The position numbers and the translations under genes were made by a program. The notes beneath the pieces are model-generated. The model had not been told where the DNA came from. It made no database searches and worked only from the letters and a program-made list of their open reading frames with translations. Below are positions 29,829-40,487 of a DNA stretch of 64,000 nt, in pieces. How positions within the stretch are numbered: the first letter of the stretch is position 1; the number at the start of each line of letters is the position of its first letter. The stretch is taken from positions 62,001-126,000 of the forward strand of contig JAUXOL010000004.1 of the NCBI GenBank assembly GCA_030682375.1, in the 5' to 3' direction. This stretch comes from Gallionella sp. Its GTDB lineage: Bacteria; Pseudomonadota; Gammaproteobacteria; Burkholderiales; Gallionellaceae.

Positions 29829-30845
29829 TCACAGCGTCCGCCCTATCGCGCCCGCGATTGCGCCCAGCGTGCCCATCAGCTTCTTCAATTCTTCCGGGGT
29901 CAGCGCCTGGTCGGCGTCGCACCAGGCTTCGCAGGGGTTCGGGTGCATCTCGACCAGCAGGCCGTCCGCGCCTGCGGCGACCGCGGCTTGCGACAGCGCC
30001 GCGACCATCCATGCCTTGCCGCCGGCGTGCGAAGGATCGACGATCACCGGCAGGTGGGTCTCTTTCTTCAGCACCGGGATCGCGGTCACATCCAAAACAT
30101 TACGATAGGCAGTCTCGAAAGTGCGGATGCCGCGCTCGCAGAAGATGATGTTGTGGTTGCCGCCTGCCGCGATGTATTCCGCCGACATCAGCCACTCGGA
30201 GATGGTCGCCGACATACCGCGCTTCAGGATCACCGGTTTGTTGCATCGACCGACTTCCTTCAGCAGATCGAAGTTTTGCATATTGCGCGTACCGATCTGG
30301 ATCACATCCACATCGTATTCGAGGAAGGTGTCCAGTTGGCGCGCGTCCATCAGTTCGGTGACGATGGGCAGCTTGTACTGGCTCGCCGCCTTGCGAAACA
30401 TGTCCAATCCTTCCACGCCCTTGCCCTGAAAGGCGTAAGGGCTGGTGCGCGGCTTGAACGCGCCGCCGCGCATCAGACGGCAACCCGCTTCATGCACGAA
30501 TTTTGCCGACAGATCCATCTGCTCCTGCGTCTCCACCGAGCAGGGCCCGGCGATGATCTGGATCTGGTTGCCGCCCAGCGGCACGCCGGCGATGTCGATC
30601 ACGGTGTTCTCGCGGTGCGACTCGCGCGACACGATCTTGTACTGCTTGGCGATATGCATCGCCGATTCCACGCCCGGCAGCGGCGTGAACATCTCCTCGG
30701 ACAGCTTGCGCTCGTCGCCTATCGCGCCGATCACGGTGCGCTCGATGCCGCGCGAGATATTGGCCTTCAAGCCGGCCGTTTCGAGTTTCTTGACTACCGC
30801 ACCGATCTGTTCGTCGGTGACATCCCTGCCCATTACTATGATCAT
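29829..30845 (-). CDS. aroF: 3-deoxy-7-phosphoheptulonate (DAHP) synthase, beta type
   Basis: The 338-residue protein has an N-terminal ferredoxin-like regulatory domain ([20 protein letters not shown]) and the KDPS-like barrel of type I-beta DAHP synthases. Barrel motifs are [36 protein letters not shown] and VDPSHAGGK. It condenses PEP and erythrose-4-phosphate, the first shikimate step. The start overlaps the hisC stop as ATGA. The symbol follows common annotation use; paralogue naming is arbitrary. Confidence 0.92.
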   Translation of the reverse strand: MIIVMGRDVTDEQIGAVVKKLETAGLKANISRGIERTVIGAIGDERKLSEEMFTPLPGVESAMHIAKQYKIVSRESHRENTVIDIAGVPLGGNQIQIIAGPCSVETQEQMDLSAKFVHEAGCRLMRGGAFKPRTSPYAFQGKGVEGLDMFRKAASQYKLPIVTELMDARQLDTFLEYDVDVIQIGTRNMQNFDLLKEVGRCNKPVILKRGMSATISEWLMSAEYIAAGGNHNIIFCERGIRTFETAYRNVLDVTAIPVLKKETHLPVIVDPSHAGGKAWMVAALSQAAVAAGADGLLVEMHPNPCEAWCDADQALTPEELKKLMGTLGAIAGAIGRTL

Positions 30846-31948
30846 TTCGTTTCCTTTATTGCCTGCGCTAATGCAGATAAAAATTTCCCGTTTTCGCTTT
30901 CCGTGCCTATGCTCACGCGCAGGTATTCGGCCATATCGTAGTTCGCCACCGGGCGCACGATCACGCCCAGCTCCAGCAAGCGGCGATACATCTTAAGCCC
31001 CTCGCCTATCCTGAAGCTTACAAAGTTGCCGTAAGACGGGATGTATTCCAGCCCCAGTTTTTTCAATCCGGCAACGATCTGCTCCATGCCGCGGCGGTTT
31101 AGTTCGTTGGTCTTGCGCACGAAATCCAGATCCGCCAGCGCCGCGACCGCGGCGGCCTGCGCGACGCTGTTGACGTTGAACGGCTGACGCACGCGATTGA
31201 CCATGTCGGCGACCTGTGCATGGCAAAACGCATAGCCTACGCGCAGCCCGGCCAGCCCGTAGGCCTTGGAGAAAGTACGCGACACGATCAGGTTGGGGAA
31301 CTCGTTCAGCCAGCTCACGCTGTCGTAACGGCACTCTTCCGGCAGGTATTCGTTATACGCCTCGTCCAGCACCACCAGGATGTCGGCGGGCAAGGCGCGC
31401 AGGAATGCGAGCAGGTCATCCGCCTTGAGGAACGTACCGGTCGGGTTGTTCGGGTTCGCGACGAACACCAGCTTCGCCTTGTGCTCGACCGCCGCATTCA
31501 GCATCGCCTTCAGATCGTGGCCGTAGGCAATCGCCGGCACAGAAATACCGGTCGCGCCGACCGCCTGCGTCGCCAGCGGATACACCGCGAACGCATGATC
31601 GGAATACACCGACTTGTCGCCCACGGTCAGGAAGGCGCGTGCGGCCAGTTCCAGCATGTCGTTCGAGCCGTTGCCCAGCACGATCTGGTTGTGCGCCACA
31701 CCGAACTTCTTGGCCAGCGCATCCTTCAGCTCGAAGCCGTTGCCGTCCGGATACAGCGCGATGGTCTTGATCGCCTCATGCATCGCGGCGGTGGCCAGCG
31801 GGCTGCAGCCCAGCGGGTTCTCGTTCGACGCCAGCTTGACGATGCCGGTGATGCCCAGCTCGCGCTCCAGTTCGGCAATCGGCTTGCCCGGCTGGTAAGG
31901 GGCGATGGCGCGGATGTACTCCGGTGCCAGTTGTGTGTAATCCATCAT
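30842..31948 (-). CDS. hisC: Histidinol-phosphate/aromatic aminotransferase
   Basis: The PLP fold-type I enzyme of about 368 residues begins [20 protein letters not shown]. It has [32 protein letters not shown] and the PLP lysine in [18 protein letters not shown]. In this locus, between pheA and tyrA, the HisC-type enzyme probably transaminates aromatic keto acids, possibly also histidinol phosphate. The start at 31948 is preceded by GAGATT; a longer upstream reading would run into a palindrome. Confidence 0.9.
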   Translation of the reverse strand: MMDYTQLAPEYIRAIAPYQPGKPIAELERELGITGIVKLASNENPLGCSPLATAAMHEAIKTIALYPDGNGFELKDALAKKFGVAHNQIVLGNGSNDMLELAARAFLTVGDKSVYSDHAFAVYPLATQAVGATGISVPAIAYGHDLKAMLNAAVEHKAKLVFVANPNNPTGTFLKADDLLAFLRALPADILVVLDEAYNEYLPEECRYDSVSWLNEFPNLIVSRTFSKAYGLAGLRVGYAFCHAQVADMVNRVRQPFNVNSVAQAAAVAALADLDFVRKTNELNRRGMEQIVAGLKKLGLEYIPSYGNFVSFRIGEGLKMYRRLLELGVIVRPVANYDMAEYLRVSIGTESENGKFLSALAQAIKETK

Positions 31949-31970
31949 TTCAATCTCTAGCTTGCTTAAT

Positions 31971-32015
31971 GTAGGCCGGGCTATGCCCGGCATGGTGGGC
32001 ATAGCCCACCCTACG
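31971..32015. repeat. Palindromic repeat GTAGGCCGGGCTATGCCCGG
   Basis: Two nested hairpins: CCGGGC TAT GCCCGG, then GGTGGGCTAT-like TGGTGGGCATAGCCCACC, with GTAGG and CCTAC at the outer ends. It lies in the gap between the methyltransferase and hisC. Confidence 0.75.
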
Positions 32016-32025
32016 GTTACTTTTC

Positions 32026-32820
32026 TCAGCCTTTGGCGGGCTTACGCAACACCCAATAAGTCTCGCCGGGCCAGCCGGGGAACTTGGCGCCGAACCACAG
32101 GTTGAAGCGCATCCACCACTTGTAGTTCTCCATGAAGAAGCCGCTCTTGCGCATGAAGAACGCGCCGGTGAAGAACTCCACTTCGAGCCCGTTGGCCGCG
32201 GCCATGTCGTACACGCGCTCCGGCGAGAACACGCTGACGTGACCGTACTTGCGCGCGCCCGGACGTATCTTGTCTTCGCGCGACTGGGCGAAACTCTGCG
32301 GCGTGGACGGGAAGCCGCCGATCAGCATGCCGCCCGGCTTGAGGTGCGGCACCAGCTTGGTGATCAGCTCTTCCGGCTTGAACAGATGCTCCAGCACATG
32401 CAGCAGGATCATCGCGTCGTATTGCTTGGCGTCGTCCAGCTTGAACTCCGGGCTTTCCAGGTTCACTTCGTAGAAATGGTTGTAGCCGACGCGCTCCAGC
32501 CGCTCCTTGCGGATGATCGCATCCACCGCATCCCAGCTCGCCAGCGCGACCTTCTCGCCGCCGCGCTCCGCGGCCGCATGCATGAAGCCCAGCATCTGGC
32601 CGACGTCCACGCCAATCTCGCACACGTCCAGCGGCCCCTTGCGCGCGGCATCCTCGCGCAGGAAGTGATACATGAACCAGTAGCGCACCAGCCGGATCGG
32701 ATAGCTGATCTTCTTCACTTCCGGCGGAATGCCGTAGTTCTCGTCCTGAAATACCGGGTTGTCCTTCAGAAAATCGATGTCCCAACTCAATTGCTTCAAT
32801 GCCATGCTATTCAACCCCAT
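32026..32820 (-). CDS. Class I SAM methyltransferase of unknown substrate
   Basis: A 264-residue protein. The methyltransferase core has [16 protein letters not shown] (motif I), [20 protein letters not shown] (motif IV region) and [17 protein letters not shown]. The N-terminal part ([11 protein letters not shown]) and C-terminal [16 protein letters not shown] are aromatic-rich, suggesting membrane proximity. It sits inside the pheA-hisC-aroF-tyrA operon, with no known link to aromatic synthesis. The start is ATG at 32820 or 32805. Other genes in the window point to surface glycan or lipid modification, but its substrate is unknown. Confidence 0.75.
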   Translation of the reverse strand: MGLNSMALKQLSWDIDFLKDNPVFQDENYGIPPEVKKISYPIRLVRYWFMYHFLREDAARKGPLDVCEIGVDVGQMLGFMHAAAERGGEKVALASWDAVDAIIRKERLERVGYNHFYEVNLESPEFKLDDAKQYDAMILLHVLEHLFKPEELITKLVPHLKPGGMLIGGFPSTPQSFAQSREDKIRPGARKYGHVSVFSPERVYDMAAANGLEVEFFTGAFFMRKSGFFMENYKWWMRFNLWFGAKFPGWPGETYWVLRKPAKG

Positions 32821-32829
32821 GAAGATCGC

Positions 32830-33894
32830 TCAAACGGCGACCGGATAAGAACCCAAAATTTTCACGAATGCGGCGGCCTGCTTCAACTCCGCCAATGCTG
32901 CCGCGATCTTGGCATCGGCCTGATGCCCTTCGATATCGACATAGAACACATACTCCCAGGAACCGGAGCGCGCCGGACGCGACTCCAGCTTGGTCATCGA
33001 CACGCCGTGCTTCGCCAGCGGCGTCAGCAGGTCGTGCACCGCGCCGGGACGGTTCGCCGCGGACAGTACCAGCGAAGTCTTGTCTTTACCGGACGGGGCG
33101 ACATCCTGTTTGCCGATGACGAGGAAGCGCGTGGTGTTGCGCGAGTCGTCCTCGATGTTCTGCGCCAGCACCTTGAGCTTGAAATGCTCCGCCGCCTGCA
33201 CGCCGCCGACCGATGCCGCATACGACTCTTCCGCCGCCAGACGCGCCGCGTCGGCGTTGCTGGAAGCGGTGACGCGCTCGGCGTGCGGCAGGTGCGCGTT
33301 CAGCCAGCCCTGGCATTGCCCGAACGATTGCGGATGCGAATAGACCTTGCGGATGACCGACAGCTCGTTCTCGTTCGACAGCAGGCACTGGTGCACCTGC
33401 AACATCACTTCGCCGCAGATCTGCAGATTGCTGTTCAACAGCAGATCCAGCGTGCGTCCGATCGCACCCTCGGTAGAGTTCTCCACCGGCACCATGCCGT
33501 ATTGTGCGGCGCCGCTTTCGACCGCATTGAACACATCGTCTATGGTCGCGCATGGTTCGCCCTGCACCGCGCTGCCGAAACGCTTCAGCGTGGCCTGCTC
33601 GCTGAACGTACCCTGCGGGCCGAGATAGGCGACCGTCAGCGGCGCTTCCAGCGCGCGGCACTGCGACATCACTTCAGTGAACAGTTGCGCGACCGCCTCG
33701 TTGCCCAGCGGCCCGGCGTTCTGGTCCTGCAAACGCCGCAACACCTGCGCCTCGCGCTCGGGGCGCAGCACCACGCCGTTTTCCTTCAGATGGCCGATTT
33801 GCTGCGCCAGCGCGGCGCGACGGTTGAACAGTTGCAGCAACTCGTCGTCCAGCGCGTCGATCTGCGTGCGGTATTGTGTAAGTTTTTCGGACAT
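32830..33894 (-). CDS. pheA: Bifunctional chorismate mutase/prephenate dehydratase
   Basis: The protein of 354 residues has three parts: an AroQ chorismate mutase domain (residues 1-90; QYRTQIDALDDELLQLFNRR), a prephenate dehydratase domain (TVAYLGPQGTFSEQA, PVENSTEGAIGRTLDLLL) and a C-terminal ACT domain with the phenylalanine-binding ESRP motif (TKLESRPARSGSWEYVFYVD). Feedback inhibition by phenylalanine is expected from the family. I prefer the ATG at 33894; a TTG lies two codons earlier. It begins 7 nt after serC ends. Confidence 0.95.
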   Translation of the reverse strand: MSEKLTQYRTQIDALDDELLQLFNRRAALAQQIGHLKENGVVLRPEREAQVLRRLQDQNAGPLGNEAVAQLFTEVMSQCRALEAPLTVAYLGPQGTFSEQATLKRFGSAVQGEPCATIDDVFNAVESGAAQYGMVPVENSTEGAIGRTLDLLLNSNLQICGEVMLQVHQCLLSNENELSVIRKVYSHPQSFGQCQGWLNAHLPHAERVTASSNADAARLAAEESYAASVGGVQAAEHFKLKVLAQNIEDDSRNTTRFLVIGKQDVAPSGKDKTSLVLSAANRPGAVHDLLTPLAKHGVSMTKLESRPARSGSWEYVFYVDIEGHQADAKIAAALAELKQAAAFVKILGSYPVAV

Positions 33895-33900
33895 GTGCAA

Positions 33901-34983
33901 TCAACCTTTGCGCTGCGCGAACTCGGCCATGAAGTCGGCCAGCGCCTGCACGCCCGCCACGGGCATGGCGTTGTAGATGGAGGCGCGCATGCCGCCCGCC
34001 AGTTTGTGTCCCTTGAGCTGCAGCATGCCGCGCGCTTCCGCCTGCTTGAGGAATTCGGCATCGGTCGCCGCATCCGCAGTCTTGAACGGCACGTTCATGC
34101 GCGAACGGTCGGGCTTGTTCACCGGGCAGACATAGAAACCGCCGCTGCCGTCGATGGCGTCGTACAACAGCTTGGCCTTGGCGATATTGGTCTGCTCCAT
34201 CGCCGCGACGCCGCCGTTCTTCTTCAGCCACTGGAACACCAGCCCGGCCATGTAGATGCCGTAGGTCGGCGGGGTGTTGTACATCGAATCGGCGTCGGCA
34301 TGTGTCTTGTAATCCAGCATCGTCGGCAGGCGCGGATCGGCATGGCCGATCAGATCGTCGCGCACGATCACCAGCGTCACGCCGGCCGGGCCGATATTCT
34401 TCTGCGCGCCCGCATAGATCAGGCCGAACTTCGACACGTCACAGGAACGCGACAGGATGTTGGACGACATGTCCGCCACCAGCGGCACCTTGCCCGTATC
34501 GGGAATCCAGTTGAACTCCACGCCGTCTATGGTCTCGTTGGGCGTGTAGTGGACATAGGCAGCATCTTTATCCAGCTTCCACGACTTGAAATCGGGAACG
34601 TAAGTGAACTTCCTGTCCGCACCGCTGACGGCCTCGTTCACCAGGCAGAACTTCTTCGCCTCGGCGATGGCCTTCTTCGACCAGATGCCGGTGTTCACAT
34701 AGTCGGCGGAGAGTTTGCCGCGCAACAGGTTCAACGGGATCATCGAGAATTGCAGATGCGCGCCGCCCTGCAGGAACAGCACCTTGTAGTTCTTAGGGAT
34801 CGCCATCAACTCGCGCAGGTCGGCCTCGGCCTGGGCGTGGATGCCCATGAATTCCTTGCCGCGGTGCGACATCTCCATCACCGACATGCCGGTGCCGTGC
34901 CAATCCAGCAATTCGGCCTGCGCCTGCAGCAACACCTCATGCGGCAAAACCGCCGGGCCCGCGCTGAAATTGTAGATCGTCAT
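33901..34983 (-). CDS. serC: Phosphoserine aminotransferase
   Basis: The 360-residue enzyme starts [20 protein letters not shown], the SerC hallmark. The PLP lysine lies in [20 protein letters not shown] and the C-terminal part reads [20 protein letters not shown]. It makes phosphoserine, and phosphohydroxythreonine for PLP synthesis. The ATG at 34983 has AAGGAA 6 nt upstream. Longer readings cross a low-complexity tract. Confidence 0.96.
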   Translation of the reverse strand: MTIYNFSAGPAVLPHEVLLQAQAELLDWHGTGMSVMEMSHRGKEFMGIHAQAEADLRELMAIPKNYKVLFLQGGAHLQFSMIPLNLLRGKLSADYVNTGIWSKKAIAEAKKFCLVNEAVSGADRKFTYVPDFKSWKLDKDAAYVHYTPNETIDGVEFNWIPDTGKVPLVADMSSNILSRSCDVSKFGLIYAGAQKNIGPAGVTLVIVRDDLIGHADPRLPTMLDYKTHADADSMYNTPPTYGIYMAGLVFQWLKKNGGVAAMEQTNIAKAKLLYDAIDGSGGFYVCPVNKPDRSRMNVPFKTADAATDAEFLKQAEARGMLQLKGHKLAGGMRASIYNAMPVAGVQALADFMAEFAQRKG

Positions 34984-34993
34984 ACCATTTCCT

Positions 34994-35090
34994 TTGTGAA
35001 GGAGAAGGGAGAAGGGTGAAGGGTGAAGGGTGAAAACCGGCGTCCTGCCTTTACCCTTCCCTCTTCCCCCTTCCCTCTTCCCGTTATTCC
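34994..35090. repeat. Purine/pyrimidine inverted tract between gyrA and serC
   Basis: A GA-rich run (GAAGGGTGAAGGGTGAAGGG units, about 34997-35036) faces a CT-rich run (CCCTTCCCTCTTCCCCCTTC, about 35050-35083) around CCGGCGTCCTGCC. The tract can fold into a long imperfect hairpin. It overlaps the last codons of gyrA and may act as a terminator or mRNA-end stabiliser. Confidence 0.7.
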
Positions 35091-37702
35091 TGTCCTTCTT
35101 CCGTCGTCCCGGATTCGGTAGCACCGGAATCCATTGCACCGGATTCGGCCGCCTCGGTCTCTTCCGGCTCGGCGATGCGGCTCAGGCTGGCCAGCTTCTC
35201 GCCCTTGCCCAGATTGATCAGCGTCACGCCCTGAGTCGCGCGGCTCATCTCGCGGATCTCGTTGACGCGGGTGCGGATCAGCACGCCGTTGGTGCCGATC
35301 AGCATGATCTCGTCTTCCGGATTCACCAGCGTGGCGGCGACCACCTTGCCGTTGCGCTCCGAAGTCTGGATCGCGATCATGCCCTGCGTGCCGCGCCCGT
35401 GACGGGTGTATTCGGCGATAGGCGTGCGCTTGCCGTAACCGTTCTCGGTCGCGGTCAGCACGCCCTGCTCTTCGTTCTCAGCCACCAGCAGCGAGATCAC
35501 CTTGCCGCCCTTGGACAGGTTCATGCCGCGCACGCCGCGCGTATCGCGACCCAACGGACGCACATCGTTCTCGTCGAAGCGCACCGCCTTGCCCTCGTTG
35601 GAGAACAACATCACGTCGTGCTGACCGTCGGTGATCGCCACGCCGATCAGGAAGTCGCCCTCGTCCAGCGCGATGGCGATGATGCCTGCCTTGCGCGGGT
35701 TGCCGAACTGCGACAGCGATGTCTTCTTCACGGTGCCGTCCGCGGTCGCGAAGAACACGAACTTGTCCTCGACGAACTCGCGCACCGGCAGGATCGCGTT
35801 GATCTTCTCGCCGTCTTCCAGCGGCAACAGGTTGACGATGGGCTTGCCGCGCGAGATGCGGCTGCCCTGCGGCACTTCGTATACCTTCAGCCAGTACACG
35901 CGGCCGCGGTTGGAGAAGCACAGGATGTAGTCGTGAGTGTTGGCGATGAACAGGTTGTCGATGAAATCATCGTCCTTGGTCGCTGTCGCCTGCTTGCCGC
36001 GTCCGCCGCGCTTCTGCGCGCTGTACTCGTCCAGCTTCTGCGCCTTCATGTAGCCGCCATGCGACAGCGTGACCACAACGTCTTCCGGCGCGATCAGGTC
36101 TTCCATGCTCATGTCGTGCGTGTGCGTGACGATCTCACTGCGGCGCTTGTCACCGAACTGAGCCTTCACCGCCGCCAGCTCATCGCCGATGATCTGGGTC
36201 ACGCGCTCCGGCTTGGCCAGGATGTCCAGCAGGTCGGCGATCTTGTCCATCACCTCGCGGTATTCGCCGACGATCTTGTCCTGCTCCAACCCGGTCAGGC
36301 GCTGCAAACGCAATTCCAGGATGGCTTGCGCCTGAGCGTCGGAAAGATGGTAGCCGCGCGCATCGCCCTGCCCCACCAGCCCGTACTCGGGTGCCAACCC
36401 CTCGGGGCGCGATGCGCCGCTGACGCGAGAGAGCATGTCTTCGACCAGCGACGAGCGCCAACCGCGGCTCATCAGCGCCTGCTTCGCCTCGGCGGGAGTA
36501 GGCGCAGCCTTGATCAACGCGATGATCTCGTCCACGTTGGACAGCGCGACCGCCAGGCCTTCCAGGATGTGGCCGCGCTCGCGCGCCTTGCGCAGCTCGA
36601 ATATGGTGCGGCGCGTAACAACTTCGCGGCGATGGCGCAGGAACGCCTCGATGATTTGCTTGAGGTTGAGCAGTTTGGGCTGGCCGTCGATGATAGCCAC
36701 CATGTTCATGCCGAAGCTGTCCTGCAGCTGCGTCTGCTTGAACAGATGGTTCAGCACGACTTCCGGCATCTCGCCGCGGCGCAGCTCGATCACCGCGCGC
36801 ATGCCGGACTTGTCCGACTCGTCGCGTATCTCGGTGATGCCTTCGATCTTCTTCTCGCGCACCAGCTCGCCGATCTTGATCAGCAGGTTGGCCTTGTTCA
36901 CCTGGTAGGGCAATTCGTCGATGATGATCGCCTGACGGTCGCCCTTGCCGATGTCCTCGAAGTGCGTGCGGCCGCGCATGATCACCCGGCCGCGGCCGGT
37001 GCGGTAGCCTTCCTTCACGCCTGCCAAGCCATAGATGAAGCCTGCGGTCGGGAAATCCGGCGCCGGCACCAGTTCGATCAGTTCCTCGATATCCATGTCC
37101 GGATTGCGCAGCAGCGCGATGCAGGCATCCACGACTTCGTTCATGTTGTGCGGCGGAATGTTGGTCGCCATGCCCACCGCGATACCGGAGGAACCGTTCA
37201 CCAGCAGGTTGGGGAAGCGCGACGGGAACACCAGCGGCTCATGCTCGGAACCGTCGTAGTTCGGCCCGAAGTCCACCGTATCCTTGTCCAGGTCGGACAG
37301 CAGATCGTGCGCGATGCGCGCCATGCGGATTTCGGTGTAACGCATCGCCGCCGCGTTGTCGCCGTCCACCGAACCGAAGTTACCCTGACCGTCCACCAGC
37401 GTGTAGCGCAGCGAGAAGTCCTGCGCCATACGCACGATGGTGTCGTACACCGCCGTGTCGCCGTGAGGGTGATACTTACCGATCACGTCGCCGACGATAC
37501 GCGCCGATTTCTTGTAGGCTCGATTCCAGTCGTTGGACAGCTCGTGCATCGCGAACAGCACGCGTCTATGCACGGGCTTCAGGCCGTCGCGCACATCGGG
37601 CAGCGCGCGGCCCACGATTACGCTCATCGCATAGTCCAGGTAGGACTTGCGCATCTCCTCTTCGAGACTGACCGGCAGGGTTTCTTTGGCGAATTGGTCC
37701 AT
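35084..37702 (-). CDS. gyrA: DNA gyrase subunit A
   Basis: The 872-residue protein begins [20 protein letters not shown]. The catalytic tyrosine lies in the context [12 protein letters not shown], the quinolone region reads [20 protein letters not shown], and the C-terminal part has the GyrA-box QKRGGRGKQ. The C-terminal tail is rich in Glu, Ser and Gly (about residues 845-872). Gyrase introduces negative supercoils. In the quinolone region the residue after HGD is T, where E. coli has S83. Threonine occurs naturally at this position in several bacteria. Confidence 0.97.
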   Translation of the reverse strand: MDQFAKETLPVSLEEEMRKSYLDYAMSVIVGRALPDVRDGLKPVHRRVLFAMHELSNDWNRAYKKSARIVGDVIGKYHPHGDTAVYDTIVRMAQDFSLRYTLVDGQGNFGSVDGDNAAAMRYTEIRMARIAHDLLSDLDKDTVDFGPNYDGSEHEPLVFPSRFPNLLVNGSSGIAVGMATNIPPHNMNEVVDACIALLRNPDMDIEELIELVPAPDFPTAGFIYGLAGVKEGYRTGRGRVIMRGRTHFEDIGKGDRQAIIIDELPYQVNKANLLIKIGELVREKKIEGITEIRDESDKSGMRAVIELRRGEMPEVVLNHLFKQTQLQDSFGMNMVAIIDGQPKLLNLKQIIEAFLRHRREVVTRRTIFELRKARERGHILEGLAVALSNVDEIIALIKAAPTPAEAKQALMSRGWRSSLVEDMLSRVSGASRPEGLAPEYGLVGQGDARGYHLSDAQAQAILELRLQRLTGLEQDKIVGEYREVMDKIADLLDILAKPERVTQIIGDELAAVKAQFGDKRRSEIVTHTHDMSMEDLIAPEDVVVTLSHGGYMKAQKLDEYSAQKRGGRGKQATATKDDDFIDNLFIANTHDYILCFSNRGRVYWLKVYEVPQGSRISRGKPIVNLLPLEDGEKINAILPVREFVEDKFVFFATADGTVKKTSLSQFGNPRKAGIIAIALDEGDFLIGVAITDGQHDVMLFSNEGKAVRFDENDVRPLGRDTRGVRGMNLSKGGKVISLLVAENEEQGVLTATENGYGKRTPIAEYTRHGRGTQGMIAIQTSERNGKVVAATLVNPEDEIMLIGTNGVLIRTRVNEIREMSRATQGVTLINLGKGEKLASLSRIAEPEETEAAESGAMDSGATESGTTEEGQE

Positions 37703-37871
37703 GGTATCGGGTATGGTTGAAAATGCTCGAAAACAGCGCGTGAGTTTAACACGCAGCCCCGCCCGGAGACAAAACTCATCGTCGAACGGCTCCCGACCCG
37801 CAGGATTTGCAACAAAATCGACTAGCCATTACCATCCCGGATACCCAACACAAACAAACTCAGGGAATATC

Positions 37872-38519
37872 ATGAACCGCATCCAGCAAATCGTTGCATC
37901 GTTCTGTCTGCTCAGCCTGACACAAATCGCCGCCGCTCACCCGAGCAGCATCGGCTATCTGTATGACACGCAAGGCAATATCGTGCGCACCGGCTACGGC
38001 GGATGCGTGAGAACGAGCCAATGGACACCCGCCAACGCGCTGGCTGAATGCGACGCCGTAGCCCAAGCGGCGACCGCTCCGGCCGCGAAGTCAGCCGCGG
38101 CTCCCGCACCCGCAACCAAGGCCGCCGCACCCTCGATGATCCAGATCAACCTGAGCGCCGACGAATCCTTCGAGACCAACAAGGCCGAACTCAGCGCCGA
38201 GGCCAAGATCAAGCTCAGCGCGCTGGCCAAACAACTGAACGGCCTGAGCTACGACCGCATCATCATCACCGGCCATGCCGACCGCAGCGGCTCCGCCGCC
38301 GGTAACCAGCAACTGTCCGAGCGCCGCGCCTATGCCGCGCACAACTATCTGGTCAGCGAGGGCGTCCCCTCCAACAAGATGCAGAGCAGCGGCAAGGGCA
38401 GCAGCCAGCCTGTCACCCAGCCGGGCGCCTGCGCCAAGCTGAAAGGCCAGCCACTCTCCGCCTGCCTCGCTCCTGATCGCCGCGTGGAGATCCGCGTGAC
38501 CGGCACTCGCAGCAAATGA
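37872..38519 (+). CDS. OmpA-family peptidoglycan-binding outer membrane protein
   Basis: A 215-residue protein with a signal peptide (MNRIQQIVASFCLLSLTQIA, cleaved after AAA near residue 22), a short N-terminal part with GYGGCVRTSQW, an Ala/Pro-rich linker and a C-terminal OmpA domain. That domain has SADESFETNKAELS, GHADRSGSAAGNQQLSERRA and DRRVEIRVTG. This class tethers the outer membrane to peptidoglycan. The ATG at 37872 has AGGGA upstream. The stop overlaps the ubiG start as ATGA, a coupling common in betaproteobacteria. Confidence 0.92.
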   Translation: MNRIQQIVASFCLLSLTQIAAAHPSSIGYLYDTQGNIVRTGYGGCVRTSQWTPANALAECDAVAQAATAPAAKSAAAPAPATKAAAPSMIQINLSADESFETNKAELSAEAKIKLSALAKQLNGLSYDRIIITGHADRSGSAAGNQQLSERRAYAAHNYLVSEGVPSNKMQSSGKGSSQPVTQPGACAKLKGQPLSACLAPDRRVEIRVTGTRSK

Positions 38520-39241
38520 CTTCAGCCGTACATGAGGCGCACATCGGCGTGAACGTCGATCCGGTCGAGCTGGAAAAATTCTCCCAGCTCGCCCACAAGT
38601 GGTGGGATCCGCACAGCGAATTCAAGCCGCTGCACGACATCAACCCGCTGCGCCTCGGCTACCTCGACCGCATCGCCGGCCTGGCCGGCAAGACGGTGCT
38701 GGATGTCGGCTGCGGCGGCGGCATCCTGTCCGAGGGCATGGCCGCGCTGAAGGCCGACGTCACCGGCATCGACCTCGCCGACAAATCACTCAAGGTCGCC
38801 AAGCTCCACCTGCTGGAAAGCGGCCGCAAAGTCGATTACCGCAAGATATCCGTCGAAACGCTCGCCGCCGAACAGCCCGAACACTACGACGTGGTCGCCT
38901 GCCTGGAGATGCTGGAACATGTACCCGATCCCCAGAGCGTGATCGCCGCCTGCGCGAAGCTCGCCAAGCCGGGCGGATGGGTGTTCCTGTCCACGCTGAA
39001 CCGCAACCCGAAGTCCTACATGTACGCCATCCTCGGCGCGGAATACGTGCTCAACCTGCTGCCGCGAGGCACGCACGACTACGCACGCTTCCTGAAGCCG
39101 TCTGAACTGGCGCAGTCCTGCCGCAACGCGGGCCTGACCGTGACCGATCTCACCGGCATGAGCTACAGCCCGTTCAGCAAGACCTACTCCCTGGGCCGCA
39201 ATACAGACGTCAACTACATGATCGCCTGCCGCAAGGACTGA
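38516..39241 (+). CDS. ubiG: Ubiquinone O-methyltransferase UbiG
   Basis: The 241-residue protein carries the UbiG signature KWWDPHSEFKPLHDINPLRL and SAM-binding motif I VLDVGCGGGILSEGMA, followed by FLSTLNRNPKSYM and LPRGTHDYARFLKPSEL. It performs two O-methylations in ubiquinone synthesis. It is overlapped 4 bp by the ompA-family gene upstream and followed by gph. Confidence 0.96.
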   Translation: MTSAVHEAHIGVNVDPVELEKFSQLAHKWWDPHSEFKPLHDINPLRLGYLDRIAGLAGKTVLDVGCGGGILSEGMAALKADVTGIDLADKSLKVAKLHLLESGRKVDYRKISVETLAAEQPEHYDVVACLEMLEHVPDPQSVIAACAKLAKPGGWVFLSTLNRNPKSYMYAILGAEYVLNLLPRGTHDYARFLKPSELAQSCRNAGLTVTDLTGMSYSPFSKTYSLGRNTDVNYMIACRKD

Positions 39242-39260
39242 CCGTTGCCTATACTGCCTC

Positions 39261-39328
39261 GTCATTCCGGCGAAAGCCGGAATCCGGTTTTTAAAAACGT
39301 CTGGATGCCGGATCAAGTCCGGCATGAC
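39261..39328. repeat. Dispersed repeat GTCATTCCGGCGAAAGCCGG / TGGATGCCGGATC
   Basis: Two hairpins, TTCCGGC GAAA GCCGGAA and GCCGGA TCAAG TCCGGC, are bracketed by GTCAT and ATGAC. This is a common intergenic repeat form in proteobacteria. It fills most of the gap between ubiG and gph. Confidence 0.75.
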
Positions 39329-39347
39329 GGATGTCTTGAGGTGACGC

Positions 39348-40001
39348 GTGATTAAAGCAGTCCTCTTCGACCTCGACGGCACCTTCGCCGACACCGCGCC
39401 CGACCTCGCCGCCGCGCTGAACCACACCCGTGCCACAAGAGGCCTGCCGCCGCTGCCGCTGGAAACCATACGCCCGCAAGCCTCGCACGGCTCGCGCGGC
39501 CTGCTCAAGATCGGCTTCGGCATAGCCCCGGACCACCCCGACTTCGACGCGCTCAAGGACATCTTCCTCGAACACTACGAGCAGAACATCTGTGTACATA
39601 CGCAGCTGTTCCCCGGCATGTCCGAACTGGTCGCCGAACTGGAACGCAATAGCATCAAGTGGTGCATCGTCACCAACAAACCGCACCGCTACACCCTCCC
39701 GCTGATGCAGGCGCTGGGCTACGCGGAACGCGCCGCCTGCCTCGTCAGCGGCGACACCTGCGCGCAAGCCAAGCCCCACCCCACCCCGCTGCTGCACGCC
39801 TGCGAGATCGCTGGCGTCGATCCCTCGCTCTGCCTGTATCTGGGCGACGACCGCCGCGACATCCAGGCCGCCAACGCCGCCAACATGCCCGGCATCATCG
39901 CCAACTACGGCTACGTCGGCGACGACGTCTCCGAGGCCAACTGGAACGCACAGGGCAGCATCGACCACCCCGTTGAACTTATCCGCTTCCTCGGCCTCTG
40001 A
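39348..40001 (+). CDS. gph: HAD-family phosphoglycolate phosphatase
   Basis: A 217-residue protein starting at GTG (39348) with GAGG 6 nt upstream. It has the HAD nucleophile motif LFDLDGTFADT, motif II CIVTNKP and motif IV YLGDDRRDIQAANAANM. Gph removes phosphate from 2-phosphoglycolate, a waste product of DNA repair and RuBisCO oxygenation. The ubiG-gph pairing is typical of betaproteobacteria. The F in DGTF, where most members have L, is a minor variation. Confidence 0.9.
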   Translation: MIKAVLFDLDGTFADTAPDLAAALNHTRATRGLPPLPLETIRPQASHGSRGLLKIGFGIAPDHPDFDALKDIFLEHYEQNICVHTQLFPGMSELVAELERNSIKWCIVTNKPHRYTLPLMQALGYAERAACLVSGDTCAQAKPHPTPLLHACEIAGVDPSLCLYLGDDRRDIQAANAANMPGIIANYGYVGDDVSEANWNAQGSIDHPVELIRFLGL

Positions 40002-40062
40002 CTGCACGTGCTACAATTCGGCACGGTTGCACGGATGGTTCGTGCAGCAATGTAAAACACCC

Positions 40063-40430
40063 GGGGGCGACATGGCTTCGACGTGGGTTGCAAAGCAGCG
40101 TAGGGCATACCGAGGACCCGCAACCTCGTAAATCAGCTGGAAAAAACTAGTCGCAAACGACGAAAAGTACGCTTTAGCAGCTTAGTCTGCTAGACCTCGC
40201 ACCTTCTCTCCCATGGGGAGGCTCAAAGCCTACGGGCTAAGATGAGCGAGGTCCTAACATGGGATCGTGTCGAGCAGGGTTACTTTGCTCGAAGCTAAAA
40301 CTAAGGTAACTCGTCCGGTGGCAGCCTGTCGGTTGGCGGCAAACGGATCAAACTAAATAATCAGACTAAGTATGTAGAACTATCTGCAGAGTGCTTGCGG
40401 ACGGGGGTTCAATTCCCCCCGCCTCCACCA
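40063..40430 (+). ncRNA. ssrA: tmRNA (transfer-messenger RNA)
   Basis: A 368-nt RNA whose 5' end GGGGGCGACATGG pairs with the 3' end CGCCTCCACCA to form a tRNA-Ala-like acceptor stem. The T-arm is GGGGGTTCAATTCCCCC. The tag reading frame at 40153-40185 starts at resume codon GCA and encodes ANDEKYALAA followed by TAG, ending in the usual LAA degron recognised by ClpXP. It rescues ribosomes stalled on broken mRNA. A rho-independent terminator follows at 40438. Confidence 0.97.
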
Positions 40431-40437
40431 ACAAAAC

Positions 40438-40474
40438 AAAAGAGCTCACCCGCAAGGGTGGGCTCTTTTGTTTT
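40438..40474 (+). terminator. Rho-independent terminator of ssrA
   Basis: A 14-bp stem (AAAGAGCTCACCC ... GGGTGGGCTCTTT, with one G-T pair) and a GCAA tetraloop, followed by GTTTTG. It lies 8 nt after the tmRNA 3' end. Confidence 0.9.
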
Positions 40475-40487
40475 GCTAGACGGTTAC

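Noticed and set aside
35084..37702. Quinolone-resistance interpretation of the GyrA HGDT sequence
   Set aside because: Threonine at this position occurs naturally in several bacteria, so no claim can be made from one sequence.
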